Shown here in pieces: positions 16,546 to 25,167 of a stretch of DNA of 50,280 bases. This DNA comes from Nocardioidaceae bacterium (lineage in GTDB: Bacteria; Actinomycetota; Actinomycetes; Propionibacteriales; Nocardioidaceae): contig JAICWH010000006.1 of assembly GCA_025934895.1 (NCBI GenBank), positions 1 through 50,280 on the forward strand, written 5' to 3'. Under the pieces are notes generated by a model. It did no database searches and was not told where the DNA came from. It saw only the letters and a list, made by a program, of their open reading frames with translations. Positions within the stretch are counted from its first letter, which is position 1; the number at the start of each line of letters is the position of its first letter. The position numbers were made by a program, and so were the translations under genes.

Positions 16546-16953
16546 GGAGGGAACACCACCCTTCCTCCTGCCGCGACACAGGCATCGTCCGCCGGCAGAC
16601 GCGATCGATACTGCTCCCGCTGCCCATGCCTGTCCAGGCAGCGGGACGTCTTCTGCTCGCGGATGAGCCCGACCACCTAACAGATGTTCAGGGCCAGCGT
16701 CACCGCCTGACTCGTCGCGGCGAGCGCACTAGCCCGACGGGGCCATTGCCGAGCCGGGCCCGGCGGTGCCAGCGTGGCAGCGGCACCTCCGGGGGCCGTG
16801 TATCACAGCACTACCTCACCTGTCCTTTGTTCTGGACGCTTTTCCGCCGACGCGACCAGCGAGTGGAAGGCTTCCCGCCACCCTCGGCGGACGCGGCTGG
16901 CACCAGCCATCCGCGGACGGCTGCTCACCCGTAGCTCTGGAAGGAGCTGGACC
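16546..16953. other. Intergenic region between divergent genes
   Basis: About 400 bases between the membrane protein and the M4 protease, which are transcribed away from each other. It must hold both promoters. I see no gene, hairpin or convincing operator in it. An open frame reaches from the protease back to 16774 but lacks a ribosome site there. Confidence 0.5.
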
Positions 16954-18045
16954 ATGATCTCCGCACCTCGCCCGACGCCACACCCCGCCTGCTCGATCGC
17001 CCCACCCGACCTGCTCTCCCGCCTTGCCTCCCAGGGCACTGCCGAACAGCGGGACGCGGCCCTCTCCGCGCTGGCGGCGTCGGCGTCGATGCGCACCCAG
17101 CGCTCGATGCTGAGCCAGGTGCGGCGTCGGCTGGGCAATGAGGTCGCGAACCAGCTGGCCGGACTGGATGTCACCCCGGAACGCCGGCAGACCATCTACG
17201 ACAACCAGCGCCAAGGCCGGTCATTCCTCCCGGGTGTCCGGGTCCGCGGCGAGGACGACCCGCCGACCGCCGACGCCGACGTCAACGGCGCCTACGACGG
17301 GAGTGCAGCGACCTACGACTTCTACCGTGACGTGTTCAACCGGGACTCCCTCGACGGACAGGGGATGGAGCTCGTCTCGTCGGTGCACTACGGCGTCGAC
17401 TTCGACAACGCGTTCTGGAACGGCGCGCAGATGGTCTACGGCGACGGCAGCGGACGCGTGTTCGTGAAGGGTGCGCTGGCGCAGTCCATCGACGTGGTCG
17501 GGCACGAGCTCACCCACGGCGTCACGTCGTTCACCGCCAACCTCGCCTACAGCAAGCAGTCGGGTGCGCTCAACGAGAGCTTCTCCGACGTGTTCGGCTC
17601 GCTCGTCAAGCAGCGTCACCTCAACCAGACGGCCGACCAGGCGGACTGGCTGATCGGCGCCGGGACCCTGGTCCCCGCCCTCGGCAAGGCGCTGCGGTCG
17701 ATGAGCGCGCCTGGCACGGCGTACGACGGCGACCGTCAGCCGGACCACATGGACGGCTACGTCGACCTGCCCGACGACAACGACCCCCGCAACGACAACG
17801 GCGGCGTGCACATCAACTCCGGGATCCCCAACAAGGCCTTCTACCTCGTGGCCTCCGCCCTGGGTGGTCAGGCGTGGGGCACGGCAGGAGCGATCTGGTT
17901 CCACACCCTCACCGAGCGGCTGCAGTCCAAGGCGCAGTTCGTGGATGCCGCGGAGCAGACCATGCAGGTGGCCAAGGAGATGTTCGGGGACACCGCGCAG
18001 TCGTCGGTGGCGAGCGCCTGGCAGCAGGTGGGCGTCATTTCGTGA
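16954..18045 (+). CDS. Protealysin-like M4 metalloprotease precursor
   Basis: A 363-residue protein starting at an ATG preceded by AAGGAG. There is no signal peptide. The short N-terminal propeptide contains PPDLLSRLA, matching the PPxxL motif of protealysin-like M4 precursors rather than the long thermolysin propeptide. The catalytic domain has VGHELTHGV (zinc ligands H184 and H188, catalytic E185) and NESFSD (third ligand E208). The downstream GGVHINSGIPNKAFY contains the region of the catalytic His. It is a zinc endopeptidase that should self-process its propeptide. Location may be cytoplasmic or non-classically secreted, as proposed for protealysin. The stop codon overlaps the start of its probable inhibitor. 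Confidence 0.92.
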   Translation: MISAPRPTPHPACSIAPPDLLSRLASQGTAEQRDAALSALAASASMRTQRSMLSQVRRRLGNEVANQLAGLDVTPERRQTIYDNQRQGRSFLPGVRVRGEDDPPTADADVNGAYDGSAATYDFYRDVFNRDSLDGQGMELVSSVHYGVDFDNAFWNGAQMVYGDGSGRVFVKGALAQSIDVVGHELTHGVTSFTANLAYSKQSGALNESFSDVFGSLVKQRHLNQTADQADWLIGAGTLVPALGKALRSMSAPGTAYDGDRQPDHMDGYVDLPDDNDPRNDNGGVHINSGIPNKAFYLVASALGGQAWGTAGAIWFHTLTERLQSKAQFVDAAEQTMQVAKEMFGDTAQSSVASAWQQVGVIS

Positions 18046-18350
18046 AGGTGTCCGTCGTCCGCGGCGGGGGGCTGGCAGGGATCACGACGCGGACCGAGGT
18101 GAGCCGCAGTGCCCTGCCCACCGCCGCCGCCGGGATCCTGGATCGCCTGGTCGAGGAGGCCGGCGTGCGTGAGCCGCCGGCCCCCTCCAGTCCGTCGGGC
18201 CCCGACCAGATGCTCTACGAGGTGGAGATCTCCGACGACGACGGGACGGTGCGCGTCCGGTTCACTGACGCCGACCTCCCCGACGGGGTCCGCAAGCTCA
18301 TCGAGTGGGTCGACTCACGGGCGGAGAAGATCCACCGACTCGACGTCTAG
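18042..18350 (+). CDS. Emfourin-like inhibitor of M4 metalloprotease
   Basis: A 102-residue protein whose GTG overlaps the protease stop codon (GTGA), so the two are translationally coupled. It begins KVSVVRGGGLAGITTRTEV and ends YEVEISDDDGTVRVRFTDADLPDGVRKLIEWV, the pattern of the emfourin family. The founding member is encoded beside protealysin in Serratia and inhibits it tightly. Gene order and size fit, so a protease-inhibitor pair is the natural reading; inhibition itself is inferred. There is no signal peptide, consistent with keeping the enzyme silent inside the cell. Confidence 0.82.
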   Translation: MKVSVVRGGGLAGITTRTEVSRSALPTAAAGILDRLVEEAGVREPPAPSSPSGPDQMLYEVEISDDDGTVRVRFTDADLPDGVRKLIEWVDSRAEKIHRLDV

Positions 18351-18383
18351 GTCCCGGCGGCCACACTTCCGGCGAGGGGCCGC

Positions 18384-20642
18384 TTGCTGTACAACAAGCA
18401 CATGGTCGACGCGCGCCCACGACCACGGGCCCGGCTGGCGTCTGGCGCTTACCAGGCGTTGGTGACGGTCTACCTCGCGGGACTCGTCGGCTGGCTGGTG
18501 CTCGGGGTCGTCCCGTCGCTCGCGGAGGCCGTTGGGCCGTGGCACCGAGCCCTGGTGTCCGCCGGTGCCGGGCACGGCCCGTTCGCGTCGTACGCCCGAC
18601 GGGTCACCGACTCCGCGATGATGATGCCGGCCCCGGCCTGGGTCGCCCTGGCCTACCTCTTCAGCCTGCTGAACCTGGCCCTGGGCGTCCTGCTGATGCT
18701 GAGACGGCCGAACGACCTGGTGCCGAGGCTGCTCGCTCTGGCGTTCATGGGCACGGCTGCGACGTTCAACTCACCCAGCCACGCGGTCTTCCACGTGCTC
18801 GGTGAGCCGCCCGTGATCAAGGGCTTCCACTTCGCGTTCCACGTCGTCTCGGGCAGCGCCTACCTCCTGGCGGTGGTGCTCTTCCCGCACGGGCGGCTTG
18901 CGCTGGGCTGGGGGTCGGGGCCGGTGGTGCGCCGCGTGTTCGTCGGGGGCCTCACCGCCGTCGTCGCGCTCGTCTGCTGGCGAAGCAGCTTCATCGCGCA
19001 TCCGCCGTTCTTCGTGGTGTTCTTCGGGGTGCTGATCTCTCTGGTCGGGATCGCCGCGCAGTCCGTGCACCTGCGCGAGCCCGATGCCGACGTGCGCAGC
19101 TCCGAGCAGGCGCGGCTGCTGCGGGCAGCACTGCTGCCTGCCTTCGGGGCCGCGCTCGTCTGGATGGGCGGCCATGCCATGGCCGTCCTCGGATGGGACG
19201 GAGGATCGGGCCTGCGGGTCGCGGCGGGGATCGACCAGGTGTTCCCGGCCGTCTTCGCCGTCGTACCGGTCGTGCTGTTCGTGGCCATCGTGCGGAACCG
19301 GCTCTGGGATATCGACCTGGTCGCCAGCCGCGCGCTCCTGATGGCGAGCCTGCTCAGCTTCCTCACCCTGCTCTACGTCGCAGTGGTGGCCTGCACCGGG
19401 CTGCTGCTCGGCGACCGCGGATGGGCCGCGCTGGCGCCGTTGGTCGTCGTCGCGTGCGTTGCCGAACCGGTCCGCGAGCGCTGTGAGGCGGTCTGCAACC
19501 GGGTCGTCTTCGGTCAGCGGATGTCTCCGAGGGACGCGGTCCGGTCGCTGGTGGACCGCTTCTCAGGGATCGGCGACGTGGACGAGCTCACCGAGCTGAC
19601 GCGGGTGGTGGTGGCGAGCACGCGCGCCACCCGAGCGGAGATCTGGCTGGCGGCTCCGGACGAGCTGGTCCTGCTGGCGCGGCATCCGGTGGACGCGTCC
19701 GCACCCGCTCGCCGACAGCTGTCGGCGTTGACCGTCGACGCATGCCGGGAGACCCTGCACCCGGCTCAGTCGTGGCCGGTGCTGCACGAAGGGGTCCTGC
19801 TCGCGGTGATCGCGGTGTCGACCCCGCGGGGGACATCCCTGGGTCGCCAGGAGCACCGACTGCTCAGCGACCTGTCGCACCACGCCGGTCTCCTGGTCCG
19901 CAACGCCCAGCTCACGGTCGACCTCGAGCGTGAGCTCGAGGTCGTCCTGGCCCGGGCCGCGGAGCTCGAGACGTCGCGCCAGGCCGTGGTGGACGCCCAG
20001 GACCGGCAGCGCCGACGGCTCGAGCGGGACGTCCACGACGGGGCGCAGCAGCAGCTCGTGGCGCTCCTGATCATGCTGCGTGGCCGCGTGCGTCGGCTGC
20101 GCTCCGATCCCCGGACCCCCATGGACGTCACGGACCTGCGCTCGTTGCTCGAGGAAGCGGCCGGGACGCTGTCGCGACTGGCACGCGGCGGCGTTCCCGC
20201 GGTCCTCGTGGACGAGGGACTGACGAGCGCCCTCGAGCAGGCCGGGGCCGGTATCCGCCGGCTGGGCCCCGAGGTGGAGCTGCGCTCGAGCGGGCCCTGG
20301 CGCGGCAGCGTCGAGGTCGACGCGGCTGTGTACTTCTGCTGCCTCGAGGCGTTGCAGAACGCCGTGAAGCACGCCGGTGCGACTCACATCGAGGTCCTCC
20401 TCGAGCCGCTCGAGGACTGCCTCAGGTTCACTGTCCGCGACGACGGCCGCGGCTTCGACGCCGGTGGCGCCGCATCGGGCTCCGGGCTGGGCAACCTCGA
20501 GGCACGGCTGGCTCCCCTCGGCGGCAAGGTGAGTGTCTCGTCTCGTCCTGGCAGCGGTACGACGGTCCGCGGCGAGCTGCCTGCGCCGCGACCGAGCGGT
20601 CCGCACACCGCACCCGCACCGTTGACGAGTGTGGTGACATGA
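18384..20642 (+). CDS. Membrane sensor histidine kinase (NarL/HisKA_3 type)
   Basis: A 752-residue protein. About ten hydrophobic segments fill residues 15-345. A GAF-like domain follows (about 385-510), then a coiled coil, the HisKA_3 dimerisation helix RRRLERDVHDGAQQQLV with phospho-acceptor His, and a complete ATPase domain (N box EALQNAVKHAG, G1 DDGRGF, G2 GSGLGNLEARL). It should sense a membrane or intracellular cue and phosphorylate the LuxR-type regulator two genes down. The TTG at 18384 has GAGGGG upstream; an ATG at 18402 is the alternative. It overlaps the next gene by ATGA. Confidence 0.9.
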   Translation: MLYNKHMVDARPRPRARLASGAYQALVTVYLAGLVGWLVLGVVPSLAEAVGPWHRALVSAGAGHGPFASYARRVTDSAMMMPAPAWVALAYLFSLLNLALGVLLMLRRPNDLVPRLLALAFMGTAATFNSPSHAVFHVLGEPPVIKGFHFAFHVVSGSAYLLAVVLFPHGRLALGWGSGPVVRRVFVGGLTAVVALVCWRSSFIAHPPFFVVFFGVLISLVGIAAQSVHLREPDADVRSSEQARLLRAALLPAFGAALVWMGGHAMAVLGWDGGSGLRVAAGIDQVFPAVFAVVPVVLFVAIVRNRLWDIDLVASRALLMASLLSFLTLLYVAVVACTGLLLGDRGWAALAPLVVVACVAEPVRERCEAVCNRVVFGQRMSPRDAVRSLVDRFSGIGDVDELTELTRVVVASTRATRAEIWLAAPDELVLLARHPVDASAPARRQLSALTVDACRETLHPAQSWPVLHEGVLLAVIAVSTPRGTSLGRQEHRLLSDLSHHAGLLVRNAQLTVDLERELEVVLARAAELETSRQAVVDAQDRQRRRLERDVHDGAQQQLVALLIMLRGRVRRLRSDPRTPMDVTDLRSLLEEAAGTLSRLARGGVPAVLVDEGLTSALEQAGAGIRRLGPEVELRSSGPWRGSVEVDAAVYFCCLEALQNAVKHAGATHIEVLLEPLEDCLRFTVRDDGRGFDAGGAASGSGLGNLEARLAPLGGKVSVSSRPGSGTTVRGELPAPRPSGPHTAPAPLTSVVT

Positions 20643-21856
20643 GGTCCCGGCGCGTCGACCTGGTGTGGGTGGCGGTGGTCACCGCGGTGCGCGCGGCCTT
20701 CGTCATGGTCGTCGGGGGCGCCGCGCTGGTCGTCGCCGGCTCGATGAGCTCGCCGACGGGGCGTGCCGGGTTGTGGCTCGGGGCGACGGTCCTGGTGGCC
20801 GGCTGCGTGATGGCGTCCCGGTCGACGGTGGAACGGTTGGCAGATCGCGTCGCCTACGGTCCGGACGGCGACCCCTACTCCGCCCTGTCAGCGTTCGTGC
20901 AGCGGGTCTCGGACACCGTCGCCGTCGACGAGGTGCTGCCGCGGGTCGCGCAGACAGTCACCCAGGCGACGCACACCTCGGTCGGTGAGGTGCGGCTGTG
21001 GCTCTCCGACGGAGCCGAGCTGCGGGAGGCCTGGCCTCCGGTGCAGCCTCCCGAGGCGGCCGCCATGCTCAGCGTGCCCCTGCAGCGACGCGGCGAGCAG
21101 GTCGGCATCCTGGGTGTGGGACCGGACACGGTGGCGATGACGGAGAACACCAGGGCCGTGCTCGACCGGTTGGCCGGTACCGCGGGGCTGGCGCTGGCGA
21201 ACGTCCGGCTCACCTACGACCTGCGGCACCGGATCGCCGAGTCGCGTGAGCTGGCGGAGCGCCTGCAACGCTCGCGACAGCGCCTGCTCGATGCGGCGGC
21301 GGGACAGGCGGCGGAGTTCTCGCACCTCGTCGACGCTCGCGTCCAGCGTCGGCTGTCGGCCGCCGACCAGGCGCTCTCGCACGTCGAGCAGGGTGACCCG
21401 GCCGCGCTCGAGGACACGGTCGCCGAGGTGACCGCCGCGCTCGAGGAGCTCCGCGACATCGCGGCGGGGATCTTCCCGCCCACCTTGGCCGACAACGGTC
21501 TGGGGGTGGCTCTCGAGACGTTCGCGCTCCGCTACGACGGACGGGTCCGGGTCTCGCACCGTGGCCTCGAGCGTCGCGTGGCGGCTTCCCTCGAGACGGC
21601 TGCGTACTTCTGCTGCGTTCGCCTCGTCGAGGACTCTGTCGACACCGGGAGTATGGCCCGCGTGGACGTCCACCGGGAGGTCGATCCCCAGCCTGCGCTG
21701 ACGATCCGGGTCAGCTGCGACAACCCTCCGACGCCGGCGACGGTGCAGCTCGTCCAGGACCGGGTGGAGGCGACGCACGGCGTGCTCGCCCGTCGTACGA
21801 CCGCAGGCGGAGCGGAGCACCAGGTGCTCATCGGCTGGACCCTGGGCGGGTCATGA
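20639..21856 (+). CDS. Degenerate histidine-kinase homologue (no phospho-acceptor His)
   Basis: A 405-residue protein. Two membrane segments (about 10-60) are followed by a GAF-like domain (about 75-190), a coiled coil and a HisKA_3-like helix. Where kinases have LHDGAQQRL it reads LVDARVQRRL, so the phospho-acceptor His is Val. The C-terminal domain keeps the fold (AAYFCCVRLVEDSV) but has lost the Asn of the N box and has no DxGxG or GLGL box. It therefore cannot be an ordinary kinase. Sitting between an active kinase and two receivers in one overlapping operon, it may be a regulatory subunit. Codon use is normal and the frame intact, so it is not a pseudogene. Confidence 0.82.
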   Translation: MRSRRVDLVWVAVVTAVRAAFVMVVGGAALVVAGSMSSPTGRAGLWLGATVLVAGCVMASRSTVERLADRVAYGPDGDPYSALSAFVQRVSDTVAVDEVLPRVAQTVTQATHTSVGEVRLWLSDGAELREAWPPVQPPEAAAMLSVPLQRRGEQVGILGVGPDTVAMTENTRAVLDRLAGTAGLALANVRLTYDLRHRIAESRELAERLQRSRQRLLDAAAGQAAEFSHLVDARVQRRLSAADQALSHVEQGDPAALEDTVAEVTAALEELRDIAAGIFPPTLADNGLGVALETFALRYDGRVRVSHRGLERRVAASLETAAYFCCVRLVEDSVDTGSMARVDVHREVDPQPALTIRVSCDNPPTPATVQLVQDRVEATHGVLARRTTAGGAEHQVLIGWTLGGS

Positions 21857-22521
21857 AGACCAGACTGGTGCTCGGCGAGGACAACGCATTGCTGCGTGAG
21901 GGGATGCGTGGCCTGCTGTCGGCCACCGACGAGGTCGAGGTGGTCGCGGCATGTTCCGACCTGGACAGCATCCTGGAGAGCATCGACACGCTGCGGCCCG
22001 ACGTCGTTCTGACCGACATCCGAATGCCGCCGACCGGGACCGACGAAGGGGTCCAGGTCGCGCGGCACTGCCGGTCCCGCCACCCGTCCACGGGTGTGAT
22101 CCTGCTCAGCCAGTACGTCGACCCGGCGTATGTGCGGTCCCTTCTGGAGAGCGGCTCGGCCGGCAGGGGCTACCTGCTCAAGGAGCGCGTCTCGGATGTG
22201 GAGGAGCTGATCAGGGCAGTGACGGCCGTGGCTGCAGGCGGGTCGGTGGTCGACCCCCAGGTGATCGAGCACCTGGTGAGGACCGGAGTGAGCCGCGGCA
22301 ACGCGAACGTCGCCCGGCTGAGCCCGCGAGAGCTCGAGGTGCTGGCGGAGATGTCGAGGGGTCGCAACAACACCGCCATCGCCGCCTCGCTGTTCATCGG
22401 TCAGCGGGCGGTCGAGAAGCACATCAACTCGATCTTCGCCAAGCTCGGTGTCGGGGTCGGTGACGAGTCCCACCCGCGGGTGCGCGCGGTTCTGCTGTAC
22501 CTCTCGGGCAGCGTGTCGTGA
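21853..22521 (+). CDS. NarL/LuxR-family response regulator
   Basis: A 222-residue protein. The receiver domain has acidic residues at GEDNALL, the phospho-acceptor Asp in VVLTDIRMPP, and the conserved Lys in YLLKERV. The C-terminal LuxR-type helix-turn-helix reads LSPRELEVLAEMSRGRNNTAIAASLFIGQRAVEKHINSI. It is the obvious DNA-binding output of the upstream kinase. It overlaps both neighbours by four bases, so all four genes of this operon are probably cotranslated. Its targets cannot be inferred. Confidence 0.93.
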   Translation: MKTRLVLGEDNALLREGMRGLLSATDEVEVVAACSDLDSILESIDTLRPDVVLTDIRMPPTGTDEGVQVARHCRSRHPSTGVILLSQYVDPAYVRSLLESGSAGRGYLLKERVSDVEELIRAVTAVAAGGSVVDPQVIEHLVRTGVSRGNANVARLSPRELEVLAEMSRGRNNTAIAASLFIGQRAVEKHINSIFAKLGVGVGDESHPRVRAVLLYLSGSVS

Positions 22522-22946
22522 GCGGTCCTGCTGCGTCCGAGCGCCCGACCGGCATGCCGGTGGGAGCGACGCCTCGCAGCGTCCTGCTGGTCGATGACCA
22601 CCGTGGGTTCCGGGTGGTGGTCCGGTCGTTGCTGGACGCGGAGCCGGGTTTCGAGGTGGTGGGGGAGGCGCGGGACGGGGAGGAGGCCGTGGAGCTGGCG
22701 GGTCGGCTGGGCCCGGACCTGGTCGTGATGGACGTGCGGCTGCCGGGGATCACGGGGATGGAGGCGACCCGACGGATCGTGGGTCGGGACCCGTCGGTGG
22801 TGGTGGTGCTGGTCTCCACGGTGCGACGCGAGGATCTGCCTGCGGACCTGTTGGGGTGTGGGGCGGTGGGGTTCGTGCAGAAGGAGGCGCTGGATCCGTC
22901 GGCGTTGGCGGAGCTGGTCGCGGGGGCTGAGGGTGGGGTGGGCTGA
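22518..22946 (+). CDS. Stand-alone receiver-domain protein
   Basis: A 142-residue protein starting at a GTG that overlaps the previous stop codon (GTGA). It is a complete receiver (VLLVDDHRGF, phospho-acceptor in LVVMDVRLPGITG, Lys in GFVQKEAL) with a 20-residue leader and no output domain. Single-domain receivers usually act in phosphorelays, as phosphate sinks, or by binding partners. Here it most likely competes with or bridges the LuxR-type regulator and the two kinase-like proteins. Confidence 0.88.
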   Translation: MSGPAASERPTGMPVGATPRSVLLVDDHRGFRVVVRSLLDAEPGFEVVGEARDGEEAVELAGRLGPDLVVMDVRLPGITGMEATRRIVGRDPSVVVVLVSTVRREDLPADLLGCGAVGFVQKEALDPSALAELVAGAEGGVG

Positions 22947-23009
22947 GGGTGGCCACCGGGACGCCGGGTTGCTGGTGCCGCTGGTGCTGCTGTGGGTGTC
23001 TGGTGCTGG

Positions 23010-23588
23010 TCAGCCGAAGTTGACGCGGGCGGCGAGGGGGGTGGTGTTGACGTACTGCTGGCGGGTGACGGGGTGGCGGCTGGTGCCGGTGCCGGTCTGG
23101 GTGGTGGGGAGCAGGCTGGTGGAGAGCTGGGCGCTGGTGAAGGCGCCGGAGGTGATGGTGCCGGCCAGGGTGTAGGGCTGGTTGGTGGCGGTGCGGCGGA
23201 GGGTGACGGTGGCGTTGGAGGGGTTGAGCCCGGAGCCGGTGGGCCAGTTGATGGTGAGGGTGCCGCTCTGGGTGGTGGCGGTGAGGCTGGAGGTGCCGGT
23301 CAGGATGGCGGTGACGGTGCCGGTGCCGGCCTGGGGTCCGTTGTAGCCCGAGCAGCCGGTCAGGGCGCCGGTGAGCACGGCCTGCTCGGTGCGGGTCTTG
23401 GTGGTGAGCAGGCCGGGGGTCCAGCTGATCGATCCGCTCAGGCCGGTGCAGGACTCGACCGAGCTGTACCCGTCGGGGTGGATGCCGGTGGCGTGGGCGG
23501 TGCCGGCGCCGGCCAGTGAGGCGGCCAGCATGGTGCCGCTGGTCAGGGTGAGCAGGGCTGCGCGGCCGAGGTGCGTGCTGGTGAGCAT
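23010..23588 (-). CDS. Secreted protein of unknown function
   Basis: A 192-residue product. The ATG at 23588 has GAAAGGAA 9 bases upstream; longer open frame to 24059 is rejected because it would bury the signal peptide. Residues 1-33 form a signal peptide ending in AGTAHA. The mature protein is rich in Thr, Ser and Gly with alternating beta-strand patterns (GSISWTPGLLTTKTRTEQAVLTGALTGC, SGTLTINWPTGSGLNP) and two Cys that could pair. It resembles many actinobacterial exported beta-sandwich proteins, but I recognise no named family. Confidence 0.72.
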   Translation of the reverse strand: MLTSTHLGRAALLTLTSGTMLAASLAGAGTAHATGIHPDGYSSVESCTGLSGSISWTPGLLTTKTRTEQAVLTGALTGCSGYNGPQAGTGTVTAILTGTSSLTATTQSGTLTINWPTGSGLNPSNATVTLRRTATNQPYTLAGTITSGAFTSAQLSTSLLPTTQTGTGTSRHPVTRQQYVNTTPLAARVNFG

Positions 23589-23820
23589 GGCGGAGGGTTC
23601 CTTTCGTGGCCGAGGACGGTGGTCCTCGCGGGTGGTTGCCGGTGGTTGTTCCGACACGAGGAACGATCCCGTTTCGGCACCCCCCGGCCCCAGGGTGCAG
23701 GCCCCCCAACCCGACAGGTGGTGCCGGCACCACCCCACCGGACCACGCCGATGTCGGCCGGTCACCCAGCATCGGACGCCTCGACGACCGGTCAGGGTCC
23801 GGTCGCACCGACAGACGTGG

Positions 23821-23857
23821 GGCCCCGCCCGCGAAGTGGGGGGTGAGGGGCGGGGCC
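23821..23857. other. Inverted repeat, 10-bp GC stem
   Basis: GGCCCCGCCC at 23821-23830 pairs perfectly with GGGCGGGGCC at 23848-23857 across a 17-base loop. It lies about 230 bases upstream of the secreted-protein gene. It could be a terminator for transcripts coming from the ABC operon, or a leader structure. Confidence 0.45.
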
Positions 23858-24072
23858 GACGCACACGCCGGGGGGAGACGCGTGCTCCACAACGCCAATG
23901 TTGCCACCTCGACGCGGCTTGTTGAACTGTTTCCGCTCCTGCCGGACAGTGGTCTGAACATCTCGATGGCCCTGCTTGTTGATCGTTCACGGATCGGCGT
24001 ATCGTCCGAGACGGAGTGGGAGAGCGAGGGGCCACCGGAGGGGGCGGCACAGACACCACGCTCGGACAGGAT

Positions 24073-24101
24073 CACCCCCGGCATCCCGAGTGCCGGGGGT
24101 G
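24073..24101 (-). terminator. Strong hairpin, probable terminator of the ABC transporter operon
   Basis: Perfect 11-bp stem CACCCCCGGCA/TGCCGGGGGTG with a 7-base loop, about 220 bases beyond the permease stop codon. No U-tract. Orientation is assigned from the upstream minus-strand operon. Confidence 0.5.
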
Positions 24102-24318
24102 GTTCTCCGTTCTGCGGCGCTAGGTGCAGCCGTGGTCCACGACGAGCCGCAGCCGGTCGGGCTAGCCCCGGGGGATGCCACCTCCCGGTCGCGACCCGGC
24201 TCCTTCGCGATGTACAAGGTGGTGTCCGCAGCCGCTTCGTGCTCGCCTCGGAGGGCCACCGATGAGCGCGCCCGCGACGGCCAGCACGAGCGGGAGCCCT
24301 GGTCAGCCCGAGGCCGGG

Positions 24319-25167
24319 TCAGCTGGTGATGTCCTTGGCCATCAGCCGTGCCCAGCCGGCCAGCCAGAAGACCAGTGCGTAGGCGGCTGCGACATAGGTG
24401 CCGTGGACCACGCCGTGCCAGGCGACCGGGTCGCGGAACAGGTCCCCGAAGGTGAACCAGTTGTGGGTGATCAGGAAGGGGTGCAACCAGGCCACCTGCG
24501 GGATGGTGTCGAGGATGAAGCTGGCCGTGCTGAAGATGACCACCGCGATCATCGCCGCGACGGGCTGCTCGGTGAGCGTGGAGACGAACAGGCCGACAGC
24601 CCCGAGCGATGCGATGCACAGACCGAGGTATATCGACGCGGCGACCACCCTGAGCAGCCCGTCGGCGAAGCTGGTCTGGGTTCCCGACAGCAGTGTCATC
24701 GGTCCGCCGCCGAAGAGGGCGAGCCCCATCACCAGTCCGGTCCCGGTCACGGTGAAGGTCGCCACGAGGGAGAAGATCACGATCGCGGCGTACTTCACGG
24801 CAAGCATGCGGGAGCGCTGCACGGGGACGGTGAGCAGGTAGCGCAACGTCCCGATGTTGGCTTCTCCGGCTACGGAGTCGCCCGAGATCACGGCAACTGC
24901 CAGCGGGAGGAACAGCCCGAGCTCGAGGGTGAGGGACGCCAGCGCGACGAACAGTCCGTTGTCCGTGATGGAGCTGAAGAAGTCCGGGCCGCCGCCCGAT
25001 CCGCCGGAGAGCTTCACCGACACGGAGATCAGCACGGGCACGCCGGCCAGCACCAGCAGACCGGCGAGGTTGCGCCGACGCCGGAAGATCAGCCTGAGCT
25101 CCGAGCGCAGGAACCTGCTGGACACCATCCGCGGACGGCGTACGGCGAGCGCATCAGCTGCTGACAT
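24319..25167 (-). CDS. ABC-2 type transporter permease
   Basis: A 282-residue protein with six predicted membrane segments and the organisation of ABC-2 exporters: a cytosolic basic start (SSRFLRSELRLIFRRRRN), a large first loop containing SGGSGGGPDFF, then ISGDSVAGEANIGTLRYLLTVPVQRSRMLAVKY, typical of drug or lipid ABC-2 permeases. Its start overlaps the end of the ATPase gene by 14 bases. With that ATPase it should form an exporter; the substrate is unknown. Confidence 0.88.
   Translation of the reverse strand: MSAADALAVRRPRMVSSRFLRSELRLIFRRRRNLAGLLVLAGVPVLISVSVKLSGGSGGGPDFFSSITDNGLFVALASLTLELGLFLPLAVAVISGDSVAGEANIGTLRYLLTVPVQRSRMLAVKYAAIVIFSLVATFTVTGTGLVMGLALFGGGPMTLLSGTQTSFADGLLRVVAASIYLGLCIASLGAVGLFVSTLTEQPVAAMIAVVIFSTASFILDTIPQVAWLHPFLITHNWFTFGDLFRDPVAWHGVVHGTYVAAAYALVFWLAGWARLMAKDITS

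Larger units (their letters stand above)
23589..24318. other. Gene-poor region with two strong hairpins
   Basis: About 730 bases between the secreted-protein gene and the ABC permease gene, both on the minus strand. It holds the promoter and ribosome site of the former, and two stem-loops listed separately. No convincing gene was found. A minus-strand stretch at about 24130-24290 reads like a broken export signal followed by Ser/Thr-rich sequence in another frame, too weak to call. Confidence 0.45.

Noticed and set aside
24120-24290. Possible small secreted protein on the minus strand (LVLAVAGALIGG then ADTTLYIAKEPG in another frame)
   Set aside because: It needs a frameshift, has no clear stop or ribosome site, and I cannot tie it to any family.
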